From assembly GCF_000695255.1 (NCBI RefSeq), contig NZ_JMIB01000002.1, positions 62,001 through 126,000 on the forward strand: a DNA stretch of 64,000 nucleotides, in the 5' to 3' direction. Within the stretch, counting starts at the first letter, position 1. Every line of letters starts with the position of its first letter. A program made the translations under genes and the position numbers. This DNA is from Photobacterium galatheae (lineage in GTDB: Bacteria; Pseudomonadota; Gammaproteobacteria; Enterobacterales; Vibrionaceae). Positions 55,054 to 64,000 of the stretch are shown one piece after another. Below the pieces are notes generated by a model. It did no database searches and was not told the DNA's origin. It saw nothing but the letters and a program-made list of their open reading frames with translations.

Positions 55054-55757
55054 GACTCTTCCCCTTGTAAAATCTGTTTAATCTGAATATCCGCATTAGT
55101 TAACACACGAAAGCTTACCCTTCGTGATCTCACTTTATTCTCTGTACCATTTTCATCATAAATTAACTTTGAAGAGGATAAGCCAACTGCTGAAAAATGA
55201 CTTTTCACCCAAACACTATAATTACTGGTGATTTTTAAACTATACACATATCTAAGCACTGACCTAGTTCTTTCTTGAGATAAACGCATATTTTCAAAAT
55301 ATGCATCATCAGCGTTTAAAGAGTTCCAATCACTGCTCGTATGCCCTTCTATCCTAATTTCATTAATAGATTCTTTAAATGGCATTAAGATAGTCATATA
55401 TCTTGGGAAAAATTCATCGAGTAGACTCCTATAATCGGGGCTAAGCATTGAACTTCCTTCCTTAAATAAGACTTCCGGGGCTTTAAAAGTAAATGTCAAT
55501 GTGTCTTCATCAATATCAGCATTCCACCTAGATAAGTCTTGGCTAAACTCCGTCTGCAATGCTTCATATATAGCCACCTGATTGTCTTGATATGCTACTG
55601 CGACTTCCTTTATTTTATCTCTCTCCTTGAATGCGTTCTGCATCAACGCAATAGCAATAAATAAGAAAACCATCATTAGTCCGGCCATTAGATCTGACAC
55701 AGATAACCAATGGGACTCATCCTGTTCTGAACTCTTTCTATCAAATACTGTTGACAT
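55050..55757 (-). CDS. zorB: ZorB, MotB/OmpA-like component of Zorya
   Basis: A 235-residue protein: one membrane segment (about residues 20-42; SVSDLMAGLMMVFLFIAIAL, with the essential Asp of MotB-like ion channels) and an OmpA-like peptidoglycan-binding domain (INEIRIEGHTSSDWN at about 130, LSQERTRSVLRYVYSL). It forms the stator with ZorA, driven by ion flow. It is 9 bp downstream of zorA and overlaps the nuclease gene. Confidence 0.88.
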   Translation of the reverse strand: MSTVFDRKSSEQDESHWLSVSDLMAGLMMVFLFIAIALMQNAFKERDKIKEVAVAYQDNQVAIYEALQTEFSQDLSRWNADIDEDTLTFTFKAPEVLFKEGSSMLSPDYRSLLDEFFPRYMTILMPFKESINEIRIEGHTSSDWNSLNADDAYFENMRLSQERTRSVLRYVYSLKITSNYSVWVKSHFSAVGLSSSKLIYDENGTENKVRSRRVSFRVLTNADIQIKQILQGEES

Positions 55758-55766
55758 CTATCCCAC

Positions 55767-57449
55767 CTACGCTTGTTGAGCAACGATATCAGACATTTTT
55801 TTGACCAACCGGCTATAGTCCTCTGTAAAACGTCCACTAATCGAGGTCAATGCTGTCCCCATTGACTGCAATACTTTCTCGATTTCTTCTCCCATTGTTT
55901 GGTCAATCATGTTCACTTGTTTTTGAACCGACTCTCCGGTGTTAGATAGAGCTTCTTCTATTGTTTTTTCCAATCCAGCGAATATTCGGTCAGCTTGTTT
56001 TCTATGTTCTAATGCTTGTTCTTCAATGGTAGATGATAAACTGTTTTTCATTTGTTCCATACTGTCAGAAAATGAAATCCTTACCTTTTCCGTATCCTGA
56101 ATGATTTGTTCGCTTGCTTCTCTATAATTACTATTAAGTGTTTTGCTACCTTGCTGAATTTCTAAAATCAAGCTATGCATTTGACTGTTTATATCTTCTA
56201 AAGTTTTTGCAAACCTCTCTTTAATCTCTTCACTCGAATTTGCTGTCGCCTGGGCTGATTCTGTTAATGCCGCACGTGTTCGATCGACCGTATCTCTATA
56301 ATTTTCAGCGCCTTCAGATATAACAGCCTTTATGTGCTCGCTACTTTCAACAATTCCGACGGCTAACTTATCACTTGCCTCTCTTGCTCCTGAAATCGCT
56401 AATTCAATTTGTCCTCTGATTTCTGGCACAGCTTCTACTGCTTTATCTCTAACATCTTTAAAGGCATTTAAATGACTATCAAGTTCTTGAATTTGGTGTT
56501 GATTCACTTCCATAATTTGCTTAAGGACACTCATAGTCTCTGGTATATTTTGGGCTTCTCGACTGATATTTGAAACTGATTCCTCAGTTTTAGCAATAGC
56601 TAAAACTCCCAGATCGTATTGTAATTTCATGTCGTTCAATTGATTTTTGTAATTCTCTTGCCAAATAACCAGTTCTTTCACTGCTTCATTTAGATCTGAA
56701 AAATTCTTTCCAAATTGTTCGGTGAGCTTGCTATTGAAGTCCTGAATCACTTGCTTTAATGCATCAATAACTTGTTCTGTCGCCGATTTAGACATCATAT
56801 CAGCAAATTCTTGTAACTTCAGCCATAGTTCTTTTTCAAATTCATTAAATGTGTTCTGCTGTGATTTGGAAATAGATAGTAATTCTGTCGTGTTTTTTGT
56901 TATTAGATCAAGAAAAACCCCATTATTTTTATAATTTTCGTTAATATCAGATCGGGTTAGTTTTATCTGACCGACTAAGCTTGCTTCATCATTCTCTGAG
57001 ATAGACTTTCTTAGCAGTGATATACCATCCAATTGTTGATTCATAACTTTATAAAGGTCAACAATATCTATATCTTCTTCAATGGTTCCACCATCTTCAA
57101 CTTTACTTAGTACACCCGACGAGATGAAAACTTTATAAATAATAGAAAGTAACATCCCCGCTAGACTAGTTATAAATGCCGTTTTTAATCCTTCTAGTAG
57201 CGGACCAACACTATTATCAATATCACTTGTATCAAAGTCGAGTAATCCTGAGATAATCCCTGTGAAAGTACCCAATATACCTAAGGATGTAAGTAAAGTA
57301 GGCGTGTAATTTGTGAATGCATGATGCTTATCTGATTTCTTCCATAGTAAAGATAAGCAAAAAATAAAAACTAAAGTAACCAGAAAAAAATCAGTAATCG
57401 AAGATGCATTCACACCTTTCAAATAAAATTCAAAAATAGAAGTTAACAT
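55767..57449 (-). CDS. zorA: ZorA, MotA/ExbB-like motor component of Zorya
   Basis: A 560-residue protein with three membrane segments in the first 115 residues: one at about 17-36, TPTLLTSLGILGTFTGIISG at about 48-68, and GLKTAFITSLAGMLLSIIYK at about 85-105. The rest (about 120-560) is almost all helix, the long cytoplasmic tail typical of ZorA that senses infection and activates effectors. It starts the zorABE operon. The coding DNA is clearly richer in A+T than the flanking cus genes, a sign of transfer. GGAAAAGA precedes ATG. Confidence 0.9.
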   Translation of the reverse strand: MLTSIFEFYLKGVNASSITDFFLVTLVFIFCLSLLWKKSDKHHAFTNYTPTLLTSLGILGTFTGIISGLLDFDTSDIDNSVGPLLEGLKTAFITSLAGMLLSIIYKVFISSGVLSKVEDGGTIEEDIDIVDLYKVMNQQLDGISLLRKSISENDEASLVGQIKLTRSDINENYKNNGVFLDLITKNTTELLSISKSQQNTFNEFEKELWLKLQEFADMMSKSATEQVIDALKQVIQDFNSKLTEQFGKNFSDLNEAVKELVIWQENYKNQLNDMKLQYDLGVLAIAKTEESVSNISREAQNIPETMSVLKQIMEVNQHQIQELDSHLNAFKDVRDKAVEAVPEIRGQIELAISGAREASDKLAVGIVESSEHIKAVISEGAENYRDTVDRTRAALTESAQATANSSEEIKERFAKTLEDINSQMHSLILEIQQGSKTLNSNYREASEQIIQDTEKVRISFSDSMEQMKNSLSSTIEEQALEHRKQADRIFAGLEKTIEEALSNTGESVQKQVNMIDQTMGEEIEKVLQSMGTALTSISGRFTEDYSRLVKKMSDIVAQQA

Positions 57450-57855
57450 TCTTTTCCATCCAATACGTAAATATTATTAATTTATTTTTTATAACAAGTC
57501 ACACCAATAAATTAAATTTCATAAACATTTATTCCAATTTAATCACCTCATTAATAGAAATTTAATATCAATTCATTTAGTAAAACCCCCGGAATTTTTG
57601 ATGTATGCAGTCCAATCTTGTGAATAATTCAGAGACATTCTTTCTCCGTATAATGCTTGATTCTATGCAGCCACATCATGTTGCTTACCTCATTTCACCC
57701 CAAAACCACAACCCACCCACGCTACCGCCCTTAACACTGAAGTTACTGGCAGTTGAGCTGTTCTGTCACAGCCATCCTATTCAGTTATGGGACAGGTTTC
57801 ATTAGGCAGTGTGTTTTGGATTGCATATCTGTGCTTTGGGGCAAGTTCTGCGGCG
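57450..57855. other. Upstream region of zorA, no gene seen
   Basis: About 400 bp, very AT-rich near zorA. The operon promoter must lie here. I looked for an integron integrase, attI site or attC end and found none. The short ORFs in this span have no coding features. Confidence 0.45.
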
Positions 57856-57880
57856 AAAAAAAGGAGGCGATGCCTCCTTT
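57856..57880 (-). terminator. Terminator of the cus operon
   Basis: On the minus strand AAAGGAGGC and GCCTCCTTT form a stem with loop ATC, followed by TTTTTTT. It lies 42 bp after the cupredoxin stop. Confidence 0.92.
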
Positions 57881-57921
57881 GTCTGTATCATCGATGGATT
57901 ATGTGTGGCTTACTGCACCCT

Positions 57922-58482
57922 TTACTGCACCATCACGCTTTTCACCATACCGGCTTCGGCGTGGCCGGGGATGTTGCAGGCGAATTCAACGTTCGGTTCA
58001 CCGTGGAAGTGCCAGAGCAGCTCCTTCGCTTTGCCCGGTTTGACGGTCACGGTCGAGCCGCTGTCGTGGTCGTGACCAGAGGTCATTTTGCGCATCATCT
58101 CGCGGTGTTTGAGTTGTTCTTCCATTGAGCCAATGGAGAACTCATGGTCGATTTTTCCGGTGTTCATCACCACAAACTGCACGACGTCATTGGGTTCGAT
58201 TTTCACTTCTTTCTTGAAACGGATTTTCATGTCATCCGACAGCAAGACGTACACCACTTTGTCTGGTTTCGCGCCTTTGGCTGGCATACCGACGGCGGTC
58301 ATGCCTTCCATACTCATCATCGAATGGTCCATTTTGGCATTATCCATTTGCGTATGATCCATTTGTGCATGCCCCATTTGGGAATGACCCATGCTACCGT
58401 GGGCTTTCACATCCGCCAGAACCGGGGTTGCGCTCAACGACATGAGCAATACTAGTGCTGTCTTTTTCATTGAATGATTCAT
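57922..58482 (-). CDS. Met/His-rich periplasmic cupredoxin
   Basis: A 186-residue protein with a signal peptide (about residues 5-24; MKKTALVLLMSLSATPVLA-D), then a repeated Met-His-Gln-Asp rich stretch (GSMGHSQMGHAQMDHTQMDN) of metal-binding type, then a cupredoxin domain with ligands in MNTGKIDHEF (His) and FACNIPGHAEAGM (Cys, His, Met; type 1 copper site). It likely carries copper or silver to the efflux pump, in place of CusF. Last gene of the cus operon. AAGGA precedes ATG at 58482. Confidence 0.85.
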   Translation of the reverse strand: MNHSMKKTALVLLMSLSATPVLADVKAHGSMGHSQMGHAQMDHTQMDNAKMDHSMMSMEGMTAVGMPAKGAKPDKVVYVLLSDDMKIRFKKEVKIEPNDVVQFVVMNTGKIDHEFSIGSMEEQLKHREMMRKMTSGHDHDSGSTVTVKPGKAKELLWHFHGEPNVEFACNIPGHAEAGMVKSVMVQ

Positions 58483-58582
58483 TCTGTTTTCCTTTTTAAT
58501 TTACACGCCTGAGTTGCTTATCTTGCTTCGTTGTATTGGATTCAATCCAGCTTCTGCTCACAGAAGAAACCGATTCAATCGT

Positions 58583-61500
58583 TCAGTTTTGGGTTTGGGT
58601 TTGAATTTCTCTGCGTTTCCAGAGTTTGAAAATGGCCGGGATCACCAGCAGGGTCAGAATCAAAGCCGATGCCATACCGCCAATCATCGGGGCAGCAATG
58701 CGCTGCATCACTTCCGAGCCGGTGCCGGAACCGTACATAATGGGGACCAGACCAATAATGACGGTACTGACGGTCATCATCACCGGGCGAACCCGCAATC
58801 CGGCGCCTTCGCGGATGGCATCGGTCAGATCTTCCGGCTGCAACGATTGCTGTGTTTCTTCTGCCTCCAGCTTGCGGCCATACCAGGCCTGATTGAGGTA
58901 CACCAGCATAATCACGCCAATTTCGACCGCAACCCCGGCCAGCGCGATAAAGCCGACGCCGACCGCAATAGAAAAGTTGTAATGCAGGACATACATCAGC
59001 CAGACACCGCCGACCATCGCTAACGGCAACGTCGCCATAATGACCAGCACTTCACCGAAGCGTCGGAAGCTGAAATACAGCAGCAGCACGATGATCATCA
59101 AAGTGATCGGCGTCACCACGCTCAGCCGGGCTTTGGCCCGTTCCATATATTCGTATTGCCCGGACCAGGTCAGGGAGTACCCGGCCGGCAGGGACAGTTC
59201 TTCCGCCACCACTTGCCGGGCTTCGGCAACGTAGGAGCCTAAGTCGCGGCCTTCGATATCGACAAACACCCAGCCATTTGGTCGTGCATTCTCGGTTTTG
59301 ATCATCGGCGGGCCATCTTCATAACGGATGTCCGCCACATCTGCCAGTGCAATACGGGCACCGTTCGGAGTCACCAACGGCAGGTTCTGCAATTTGACGA
59401 CGGAGTCACGATAGTCCTGCGGATACCGGACGTTGATCGGATAACGCTCCAGCCCTTCAATGGTTTCCCCGACATTCATCCCGCCGACAGCCGACGCGAT
59501 CACTTGCTGAACATCCCGGATGTTCAGGCCGTACCGGGCCGCCTGTCGGCGCTTGATATCCAGTGTGACATAACGGCCACCCGCGACCCGTTCAGCATAG
59601 ACTGAGGCCGTGCCCGGCACCCGGTTAAGCACCGGTTCAATCTGAGCACCAATCTGCTCGATGGTTTTCAGATCCGGTCCGGCAATCTTGATCCCGATGG
59701 GGGTTTTGATCCCCGTTGCCAGCATGTCAATCCGGGTTTTGATCGGCATCACCCAGGCATTGGTCAGGCCCGGAAACTGAACCAGCGCATCAAACTCCTT
59801 TCTCAGGGAATCTGTGGTCACACCTTCCCGCCACTGATCCCGGGGCTTCAGTTGGATCACGGTTTCGATCATGGTGAGGGGTGCTGGATCGGTCGCGGTT
59901 TCAGCGCGGCCGATTTTGCCCCACACGGTGTCCACTTCCGGCACGGTTTTGATCAGCTTGTTGGTCTGCTGAAGCAACTCGCGCGCCTTCCCCACGGAGA
60001 TCCCCGGATAGGTGGTCGGCATGTACATCAGGTCGCCTTCATCCAGCGGCGGAATGAACTCACTGCCCAGTTTTGACACCGGGTAATAAGCCGAGGCTAA
60101 CAACGCCAGTGCCACCACAAGTACCGATTTCGGATAGTTCAGGCTGAGGTTGAGCAACGGGCGATACAAGGCCACCAGCCCGCGGTTCACCGGGTTCTTG
60201 TGTTCGGGCAGCACATGGCCGCGAATGAAGTAACCCATGAGCACCGGCACCAGCGTAATCGCCAGACCGGCCGCAGCGGCCATGGCGTAAGTTTTGGTGA
60301 AAGCCAGTGGCGAGAACATCTTGCCTTCCTGCCCTTCCAGCGCAAACACCGGCACAAAGCTCAGAGTGATGATCAGCAGTGAGAAGAACAGTGGCGCACC
60401 GACTTCCTCGGCCGCTTTCCCGATCACCTGCCAGCGGTTTTTGTCCGTGAGGGGCGTCCGTTCAATGTGCTTGTGCACGTTCTCAATCATCACGATCGCG
60501 CCATCCACCATGGCACCAATGGCAATCGCAATCCCGCCCAGCGACATGATGTTGGCGTTGATCCCCTGCCAGTGCATCACCACGAAGGCTGCCAGAATCC
60601 CGACCGGCAGACTGAGCGCGATCACCAGGGATGAGCGGATATGGAACAGAAAGAGCGCACAGACAATAGCGACCACGATGAACTCTTCCGCCAGTTTCTG
60701 CCATAAGTTGTCAACGGCGGCGTTAATCAGCGTGGACCGATCGTAGGTCGACACAATCTCCACCCCGTCCGGCAGGCTGCGCTGAAGTTCGGCCAGCTTG
60801 GCTTTCACCGCATCAATCACCTGACTGGCGTTTTCGCCGTAGCGCATCACAATCACGCCCCCGACGGCTTCCCCTTCACCATTCAGCTCGGAGATCCCCC
60901 GCCGCATCTGCGGGCCGATATTAATGTCAGCAATATCCCCCAGCAGTAAAGGCGTGCCTTTCGCCGTCACTTTCAGCGGCAGTGCTTTGAGATCGTCAAC
61001 CCCGGTCAGGTAACCGGTCGTTCTGACCATATGCTCGGCCTCGGCCACCTCAATGACCGAAGCACCGGTTTCCTGATTGCCGAACTGAATCGCCTGATTC
61101 ACCTGCTGAAGCGTCAGATCATAAGCACGCAGCTTGGCCGGATCGATTTGCACCTGATACTGCTTCACCATGCCACCGACCGTGGCCACTTCAGACACCC
61201 CGTTCACGGTTTGCAGTTCATACTTCAGGAACCAGTCCTGCAGACTGCGCAGTTCTGCCAGATCATGCTGACCGGTTTTGTCCTGAAGCACATAGCTATA
61301 GACCCAGCCCACCCCGGTCGCATCCGGACCGAGTGTCGGTTTGGCGTTTGACGGCAGTTTCGGCGCGACCTGACTGAGATACTCCAGTACACGCGAACGT
61401 GCCCAGTACATGTCGGTATCATCGTTGAAAATGATATACACGTAAGAATCGCCGAAGAAGGAGTAACCCCGGACCGTCACCGCACCCGGCACCGCGAGCA

Positions 61501-61717
61501 TGGCTGTCGTGAGCGGATACGTGACCTGATCTTCTACCACCTGCGGTGCCTGTCCCGGATAACTGGTTTTGATGATCACCTGCACATCCGACAGATCCGG
61601 CAGCGCATCCACCGGGGTGTTTTTGACGCTGTACAAACCACCCAGCGTCAGAAACAGTGTGGCGATCAGCACCAGAAAACGATTCTTCAGCGACCAGCGA
61701 ATCACAGCCCCGATCAT
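58583..61717 (-). CDS. cusA: Copper/silver RND efflux pump, CusA family
   Basis: A 1044-residue heavy-metal RND transporter with 12 membrane segments and two large periplasmic loops. The three methionines used by CusA for Cu(I)/Ag(I) are in place: EGDLMYMPTT, APLTMIETV and RIDMLATGI. GRAETATDPAP and AVGGMNVGETIEG are typical of the Cus group rather than CzcA. It exports the metal from periplasm or cytoplasm through the tripartite complex with the neighbouring adaptor and outer-membrane factor. Its ATG overlaps the adaptor's stop. Confidence 0.93.
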   Translation of the reverse strand: MIGAVIRWSLKNRFLVLIATLFLTLGGLYSVKNTPVDALPDLSDVQVIIKTSYPGQAPQVVEDQVTYPLTTAMLAVPGAVTVRGYSFFGDSYVYIIFNDDTDMYWARSRVLEYLSQVAPKLPSNAKPTLGPDATGVGWVYSYVLQDKTGQHDLAELRSLQDWFLKYELQTVNGVSEVATVGGMVKQYQVQIDPAKLRAYDLTLQQVNQAIQFGNQETGASVIEVAEAEHMVRTTGYLTGVDDLKALPLKVTAKGTPLLLGDIADINIGPQMRRGISELNGEGEAVGGVIVMRYGENASQVIDAVKAKLAELQRSLPDGVEIVSTYDRSTLINAAVDNLWQKLAEEFIVVAIVCALFLFHIRSSLVIALSLPVGILAAFVVMHWQGINANIMSLGGIAIAIGAMVDGAIVMIENVHKHIERTPLTDKNRWQVIGKAAEEVGAPLFFSLLIITLSFVPVFALEGQEGKMFSPLAFTKTYAMAAAAGLAITLVPVLMGYFIRGHVLPEHKNPVNRGLVALYRPLLNLSLNYPKSVLVVALALLASAYYPVSKLGSEFIPPLDEGDLMYMPTTYPGISVGKARELLQQTNKLIKTVPEVDTVWGKIGRAETATDPAPLTMIETVIQLKPRDQWREGVTTDSLRKEFDALVQFPGLTNAWVMPIKTRIDMLATGIKTPIGIKIAGPDLKTIEQIGAQIEPVLNRVPGTASVYAERVAGGRYVTLDIKRRQAARYGLNIRDVQQVIASAVGGMNVGETIEGLERYPINVRYPQDYRDSVVKLQNLPLVTPNGARIALADVADIRYEDGPPMIKTENARPNGWVFVDIEGRDLGSYVAEARQVVAEELSLPAGYSLTWSGQYEYMERAKARLSVVTPITLMIIVLLLYFSFRRFGEVLVIMATLPLAMVGGVWLMYVLHYNFSIAVGVGFIALAGVAVEIGVIMLVYLNQAWYGRKLEAEETQQSLQPEDLTDAIREGAGLRVRPVMMTVSTVIIGLVPIMYGSGTGSEVMQRIAAPMIGGMASALILTLLVIPAIFKLWKRREIQTQTQN

Positions 61718-63423
61718 TGTTCACCCCCTGCTTTTTCTAGCTGCAAAAGAGTGTATTCACCGCCATTGCGGGCGATCAGAAACCGAACGGTCTGACCTTC
61801 CGAAAAAGCAGACAGATCAATGCCGTCACCGACGGTGAAATTCATTTCACCCGGCTGCCACGACCACGCCGGAACAGCCGGATAAGACAGCGTGATCATG
61901 CCGAAGTCGGCCATCAGCATAGAAATATCGCCCGTCACCCAGACTTCACTGGCGAGTGCCTGATCCTGCACTTTGTAATCCATGATCTCGTACTGACCTG
62001 CATCGGTTTTGGCAATCTCAAAATCCAGTGCCTGTCCTGTTTTCAGATCCGACATCGCCAGCGTGTCTGCCAGGGTAAAATTCATCACCATACCCGGCCA
62101 GTTCCATTCAGGGACCGGCTGGTGATTGATGGTCAGCATCCGGTGTCCGGCCATCACTTCCGTAATTTCTCCGGTTGCCCAGACACTTTCCTGCGCAGCT
62201 TCAACCCCGTTGATCCGCGACAGATCCGCACTTTGGCTGGATTCTGAATCCAGCAGGAAGTGTGCTGAAGTCACCACACGATCCTGCGATGTCAGTCCCT
62301 GTCTGACCTCAACACTGCCGTTGGCTTCACGGCCGGTCTCAATGCGTGCGGAGCGATATTTGCCTTCACCTTCTGCAAGCACCACACGGGCCATCCCGCC
62401 GGAACGAATCACCGCAGAAGCCGGAACCGTCAGCACGGCATCCTCGGTCACCGGCTCAAGGGTGATATTGGCAAACATGTTCGGCTTCAGCTCACCGGCT
62501 GCATTGTCGAAGGTCAGCCGCATTCTGAGTGTCCGCGTCTTGGGATCGAGGATCGGATAGACATAATCCACGTTGCCCTGCCAGCTTTTTCCGGGAATGG
62601 CATCCAGCCGCATGCTGGCTTGACTGCCCTGACGGATCCAGTGGGCCTGACGTTCGAACACTTCCGCATCCACCCAGACGGTATTGAGCGGACCGGCACT
62701 GATCACAGCCTGCGCCGGCGACAGGTATGCACCTTCCCGGACATTCAGTGTCGCGATCACGCCATCAGCCGGTGCTTTGATTTTCACCGTCTGAACCGCT
62801 TTCCCGCTTCGGGTAATCGCCCGGATCTGTGCTTTATCAACGCCCAGAGAGACCAGCCGTTCGAAAGCACCTTTCATCAGGCCATCCCGCTTGGTCCGGT
62901 ACGCATTAAGCAATTCTTCCTGTGCTTTCACCAGTTCCGGAGAATACAGCGTGAACAACACATTCCCCTGTTTGACCTGTTCACCAACAGCATTGATATA
63001 CAGCTTTTCAACCCAGCCGCTGACCCGGACGTTGGTCTGCCACAAGTGACGCTCATCGAAAGCGATATACCCCACAGTCTCAATCCGGGGAGATAGCGGC
63101 TGCAAAATAGCCTGCGCGGTTTTCACACCCAGATTATTTTCGACCGACGGATCAATCCGGACCGTTCCCGGCTTGCTTTGCGTGCTGCCCGTGTCCTCTT
63201 CGTACACCGGAATCAGATCCATCCCCATTGGCGACTTTCCTGGCTGATCACGTTTGTAGTTCGGATCCATCGGTGCCACCCAGTACAGGGGTTCTTTCTT
63301 GCCGGGTTGTGTGGCCTCACTGGCATTGACGGTCATGGCGTGCTGATTCAAAAACTGGCTGCCCAGATAGCCCAGACCGCTGCCGATCAGGAGTGCCAGC
63401 ACGGTGATTGTCATTGTTTTCAT
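61714..63423 (-). CDS. cusB: CusB-family membrane fusion protein with two C-terminal CusF-like domains
   Basis: A 569-residue adaptor: signal anchor (about residues 5-25), a YHS-like metal segment PLYWVAPMDPNYKRDQPGKS (about 46-66), barrel/lipoyl and hairpin domains to about 400. Then two CusF-like beta-barrels follow: the first (about 412-490) has HQPVPEWNWPGMVMNFT with His, Trp, Met, Met in order, as in CusF; the second (about 492-560) reads YPAVPAWSWQPGEMNFT, lacking the His and the first Met. So the first can bind Cu(I)/Ag(I), the second likely not. It overlaps cusA by 4 bp. Confidence 0.9.
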   Translation of the reverse strand: MKTMTITVLALLIGSGLGYLGSQFLNQHAMTVNASEATQPGKKEPLYWVAPMDPNYKRDQPGKSPMGMDLIPVYEEDTGSTQSKPGTVRIDPSVENNLGVKTAQAILQPLSPRIETVGYIAFDERHLWQTNVRVSGWVEKLYINAVGEQVKQGNVLFTLYSPELVKAQEELLNAYRTKRDGLMKGAFERLVSLGVDKAQIRAITRSGKAVQTVKIKAPADGVIATLNVREGAYLSPAQAVISAGPLNTVWVDAEVFERQAHWIRQGSQASMRLDAIPGKSWQGNVDYVYPILDPKTRTLRMRLTFDNAAGELKPNMFANITLEPVTEDAVLTVPASAVIRSGGMARVVLAEGEGKYRSARIETGREANGSVEVRQGLTSQDRVVTSAHFLLDSESSQSADLSRINGVEAAQESVWATGEITEVMAGHRMLTINHQPVPEWNWPGMVMNFTLADTLAMSDLKTGQALDFEIAKTDAGQYEIMDYKVQDQALASEVWVTGDISMLMADFGMITLSYPAVPAWSWQPGEMNFTVGDGIDLSAFSEGQTVRFLIARNGGEYTLLQLEKAGGEQ

Positions 63424-63442
63424 TGTTGCTCTCCTTGCGAAT

Positions 63443-64000
63443 TCAGTCTGTAATGCCTGGGGTCATCAGCGACGGTGCAATCGCCCGTAACGCCGGACCA
63501 CCCAGTAACAAAGCCAGATTGCTGCTGGTCTGGTTCAGGTCGGTGGTTAAACGGGCCATTTCAATTTCCAGCGCCAGCACATCACTGGCTGCGGAAATGA
63601 CATCGCTGAATTGTGCGGCGTTGTTCTGATAGCCCCGCTCCACCGCTTTGGTCCGCGCTTGTGCCTGCGGCAATAAGCGAGACTGATAGCGTGTGAACCT
63701 TTCCTGCTGATTCACCCGATCGGCAATCAGCGCATTCGCTCTGGCGTTCATCTGAGCAAGAAGGAGATCTTTCTGTGATTTGGCCGCACCAATCTGATAC
63801 TGGGCTGCGGCATGCTGACGATCTTGTCGATTGTCGGTAAACAAGGGTAAATCGACGGTGAGATAGGCGCTGAGCAGATCGGATGCCGGTTCACCTTTCA
63901 TGTTTTTTGCCTGTCGGTAGGCATACATGACTTCAACCCCAAACTGAGGCTGATAGGCTTCTCCGGCAATGTCGGCTTGTGTCTCACTGGCTGCAATGGC
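63443..64000 (-). CDS. TolC/CusC-family outer-membrane factor, 5' end outside window
   Basis: The frame remains open to the window end on the minus strand (TQADIAGEAYQPQFGVEVMY precedes residue M at 63928), so the start is upstream. About 185 C-terminal residues are visible: a coiled-coil with VKADLLLAQMNARANALIAD-like stretches and EIEMARLTTDLNQTSSNLAL, typical of the second repeat of outer-membrane efflux proteins. It belongs to the cus operon and would complete the tripartite pump. Confidence 0.86.
   Translation of the reverse strand, partial: AIAASETQADIAGEAYQPQFGVEVMYAYRQAKNMKGEPASDLLSAYLTVDLPLFTDNRQDRQHAAAQYQIGAAKSQKDLLLAQMNARANALIADRVNQQERFTRYQSRLLPQAQARTKAVERGYQNNAAQFSDVISAASDVLALEIEMARLTTDLNQTSSNLALLLGGPALRAIAPSLMTPGITD

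Noticed and set aside
57450..57920. attI site or integron integrase next to the Zorya operon
   Set aside because: I searched the sequence upstream of the first cassette-strand genes and found neither a tyrosine-recombinase frame nor an attI-like core.
57605..58455. Overlapping short plus-strand ORFs around the cupredoxin gene
   Set aside because: They are antisense to the cupredoxin gene or lie in AT-rich noncoding sequence, without start signals or known motifs.
61551..61566. GTGCCTGTCCCGG match to the IS110-type right end
   Set aside because: It lies inside the intact cusA coding sequence, with no neighbouring element sequence; a chance match.

Overview
The window looks like a Vibrionaceae chromosome (Vibrio or Photobacterium type). 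The housekeeping proteins have the gammaproteobacterial marine style: a 367-residue PurC under a PurR box, a YejABEF transporter, a second-type EF-G, and an AGCS alanine/glycine symporter. One recombination site at 48796-48924 closely resembles, from memory, the Vibrio cholerae repeat (VCR) class of integron attC. The genus is not proven from the sequence.

Layout. 1-3.4 kb: the end of a biosynthetic operon with an FAD/NAD(P) protein and an SbnA-SbnB pair that would make L-2,3-diaminopropionate for a siderophore or other peptide-like metabolite. 3.8-15 kb: ordinary chromosome (lipoprotein, TetR regulator with twin operators divergent from a small membrane protein, UvrD-like helicase, purC, a chemoreceptor, GNAT, DJ-1/PfpI, YciI and an amino-acid symporter). 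15-21 kb: yejABEF peptide importer. 21-26 kb: fusA paralog, Ap4A phosphorylase-like gene, aromatic amino-acid permease. 26.4-31.7 kb: a sulfide/persulfide detoxification locus built around a BigR/SqrR-type repressor, with two divergent arms (persulfide dioxygenase, two YeeE/YedE proteins and the repressor on one side; TauE, rhodanese and a CoA-disulfide-reductase/rhodanese fusion on the other). 31.8-43.7 kb: SgrR-like regulator, outer-membrane barrel, a three-gene phospholipid-type operon, a metallopeptidase, a rhomboid protease, small envelope proteins, an S41 protease and a two-component system.

43.8-53.9 kb is an accessory region of small genes, mostly on the minus strand. Its core (about 48.1-53.9 kb) is a cluster of integron gene cassettes without an integrase in view (a CALIN): one VCR-like attC, two well-formed 127-bp attC sites and at least two decayed ones. 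Fragments of one IS110-family element recur seven or more times at the cassette borders. Several keep only the transposase ends and lack its middle, which suggests an internally deleted, non-autonomous element aimed at attC sites. Beside this lies an operon of zorA, zorB and an HNH-nuclease gene (53.9-57.4 kb), a type II Zorya anti-phage system.

57.9-64 kb: a Cus-type copper/silver efflux operon (outer-membrane factor cut by the window end, adaptor with two CusF-like domains at its C-terminus, RND pump, and a Met/His-rich cupredoxin).

I saw no tRNA, rRNA or CRISPR array. Family names come from recognising motifs and protein layout; no database search was run.
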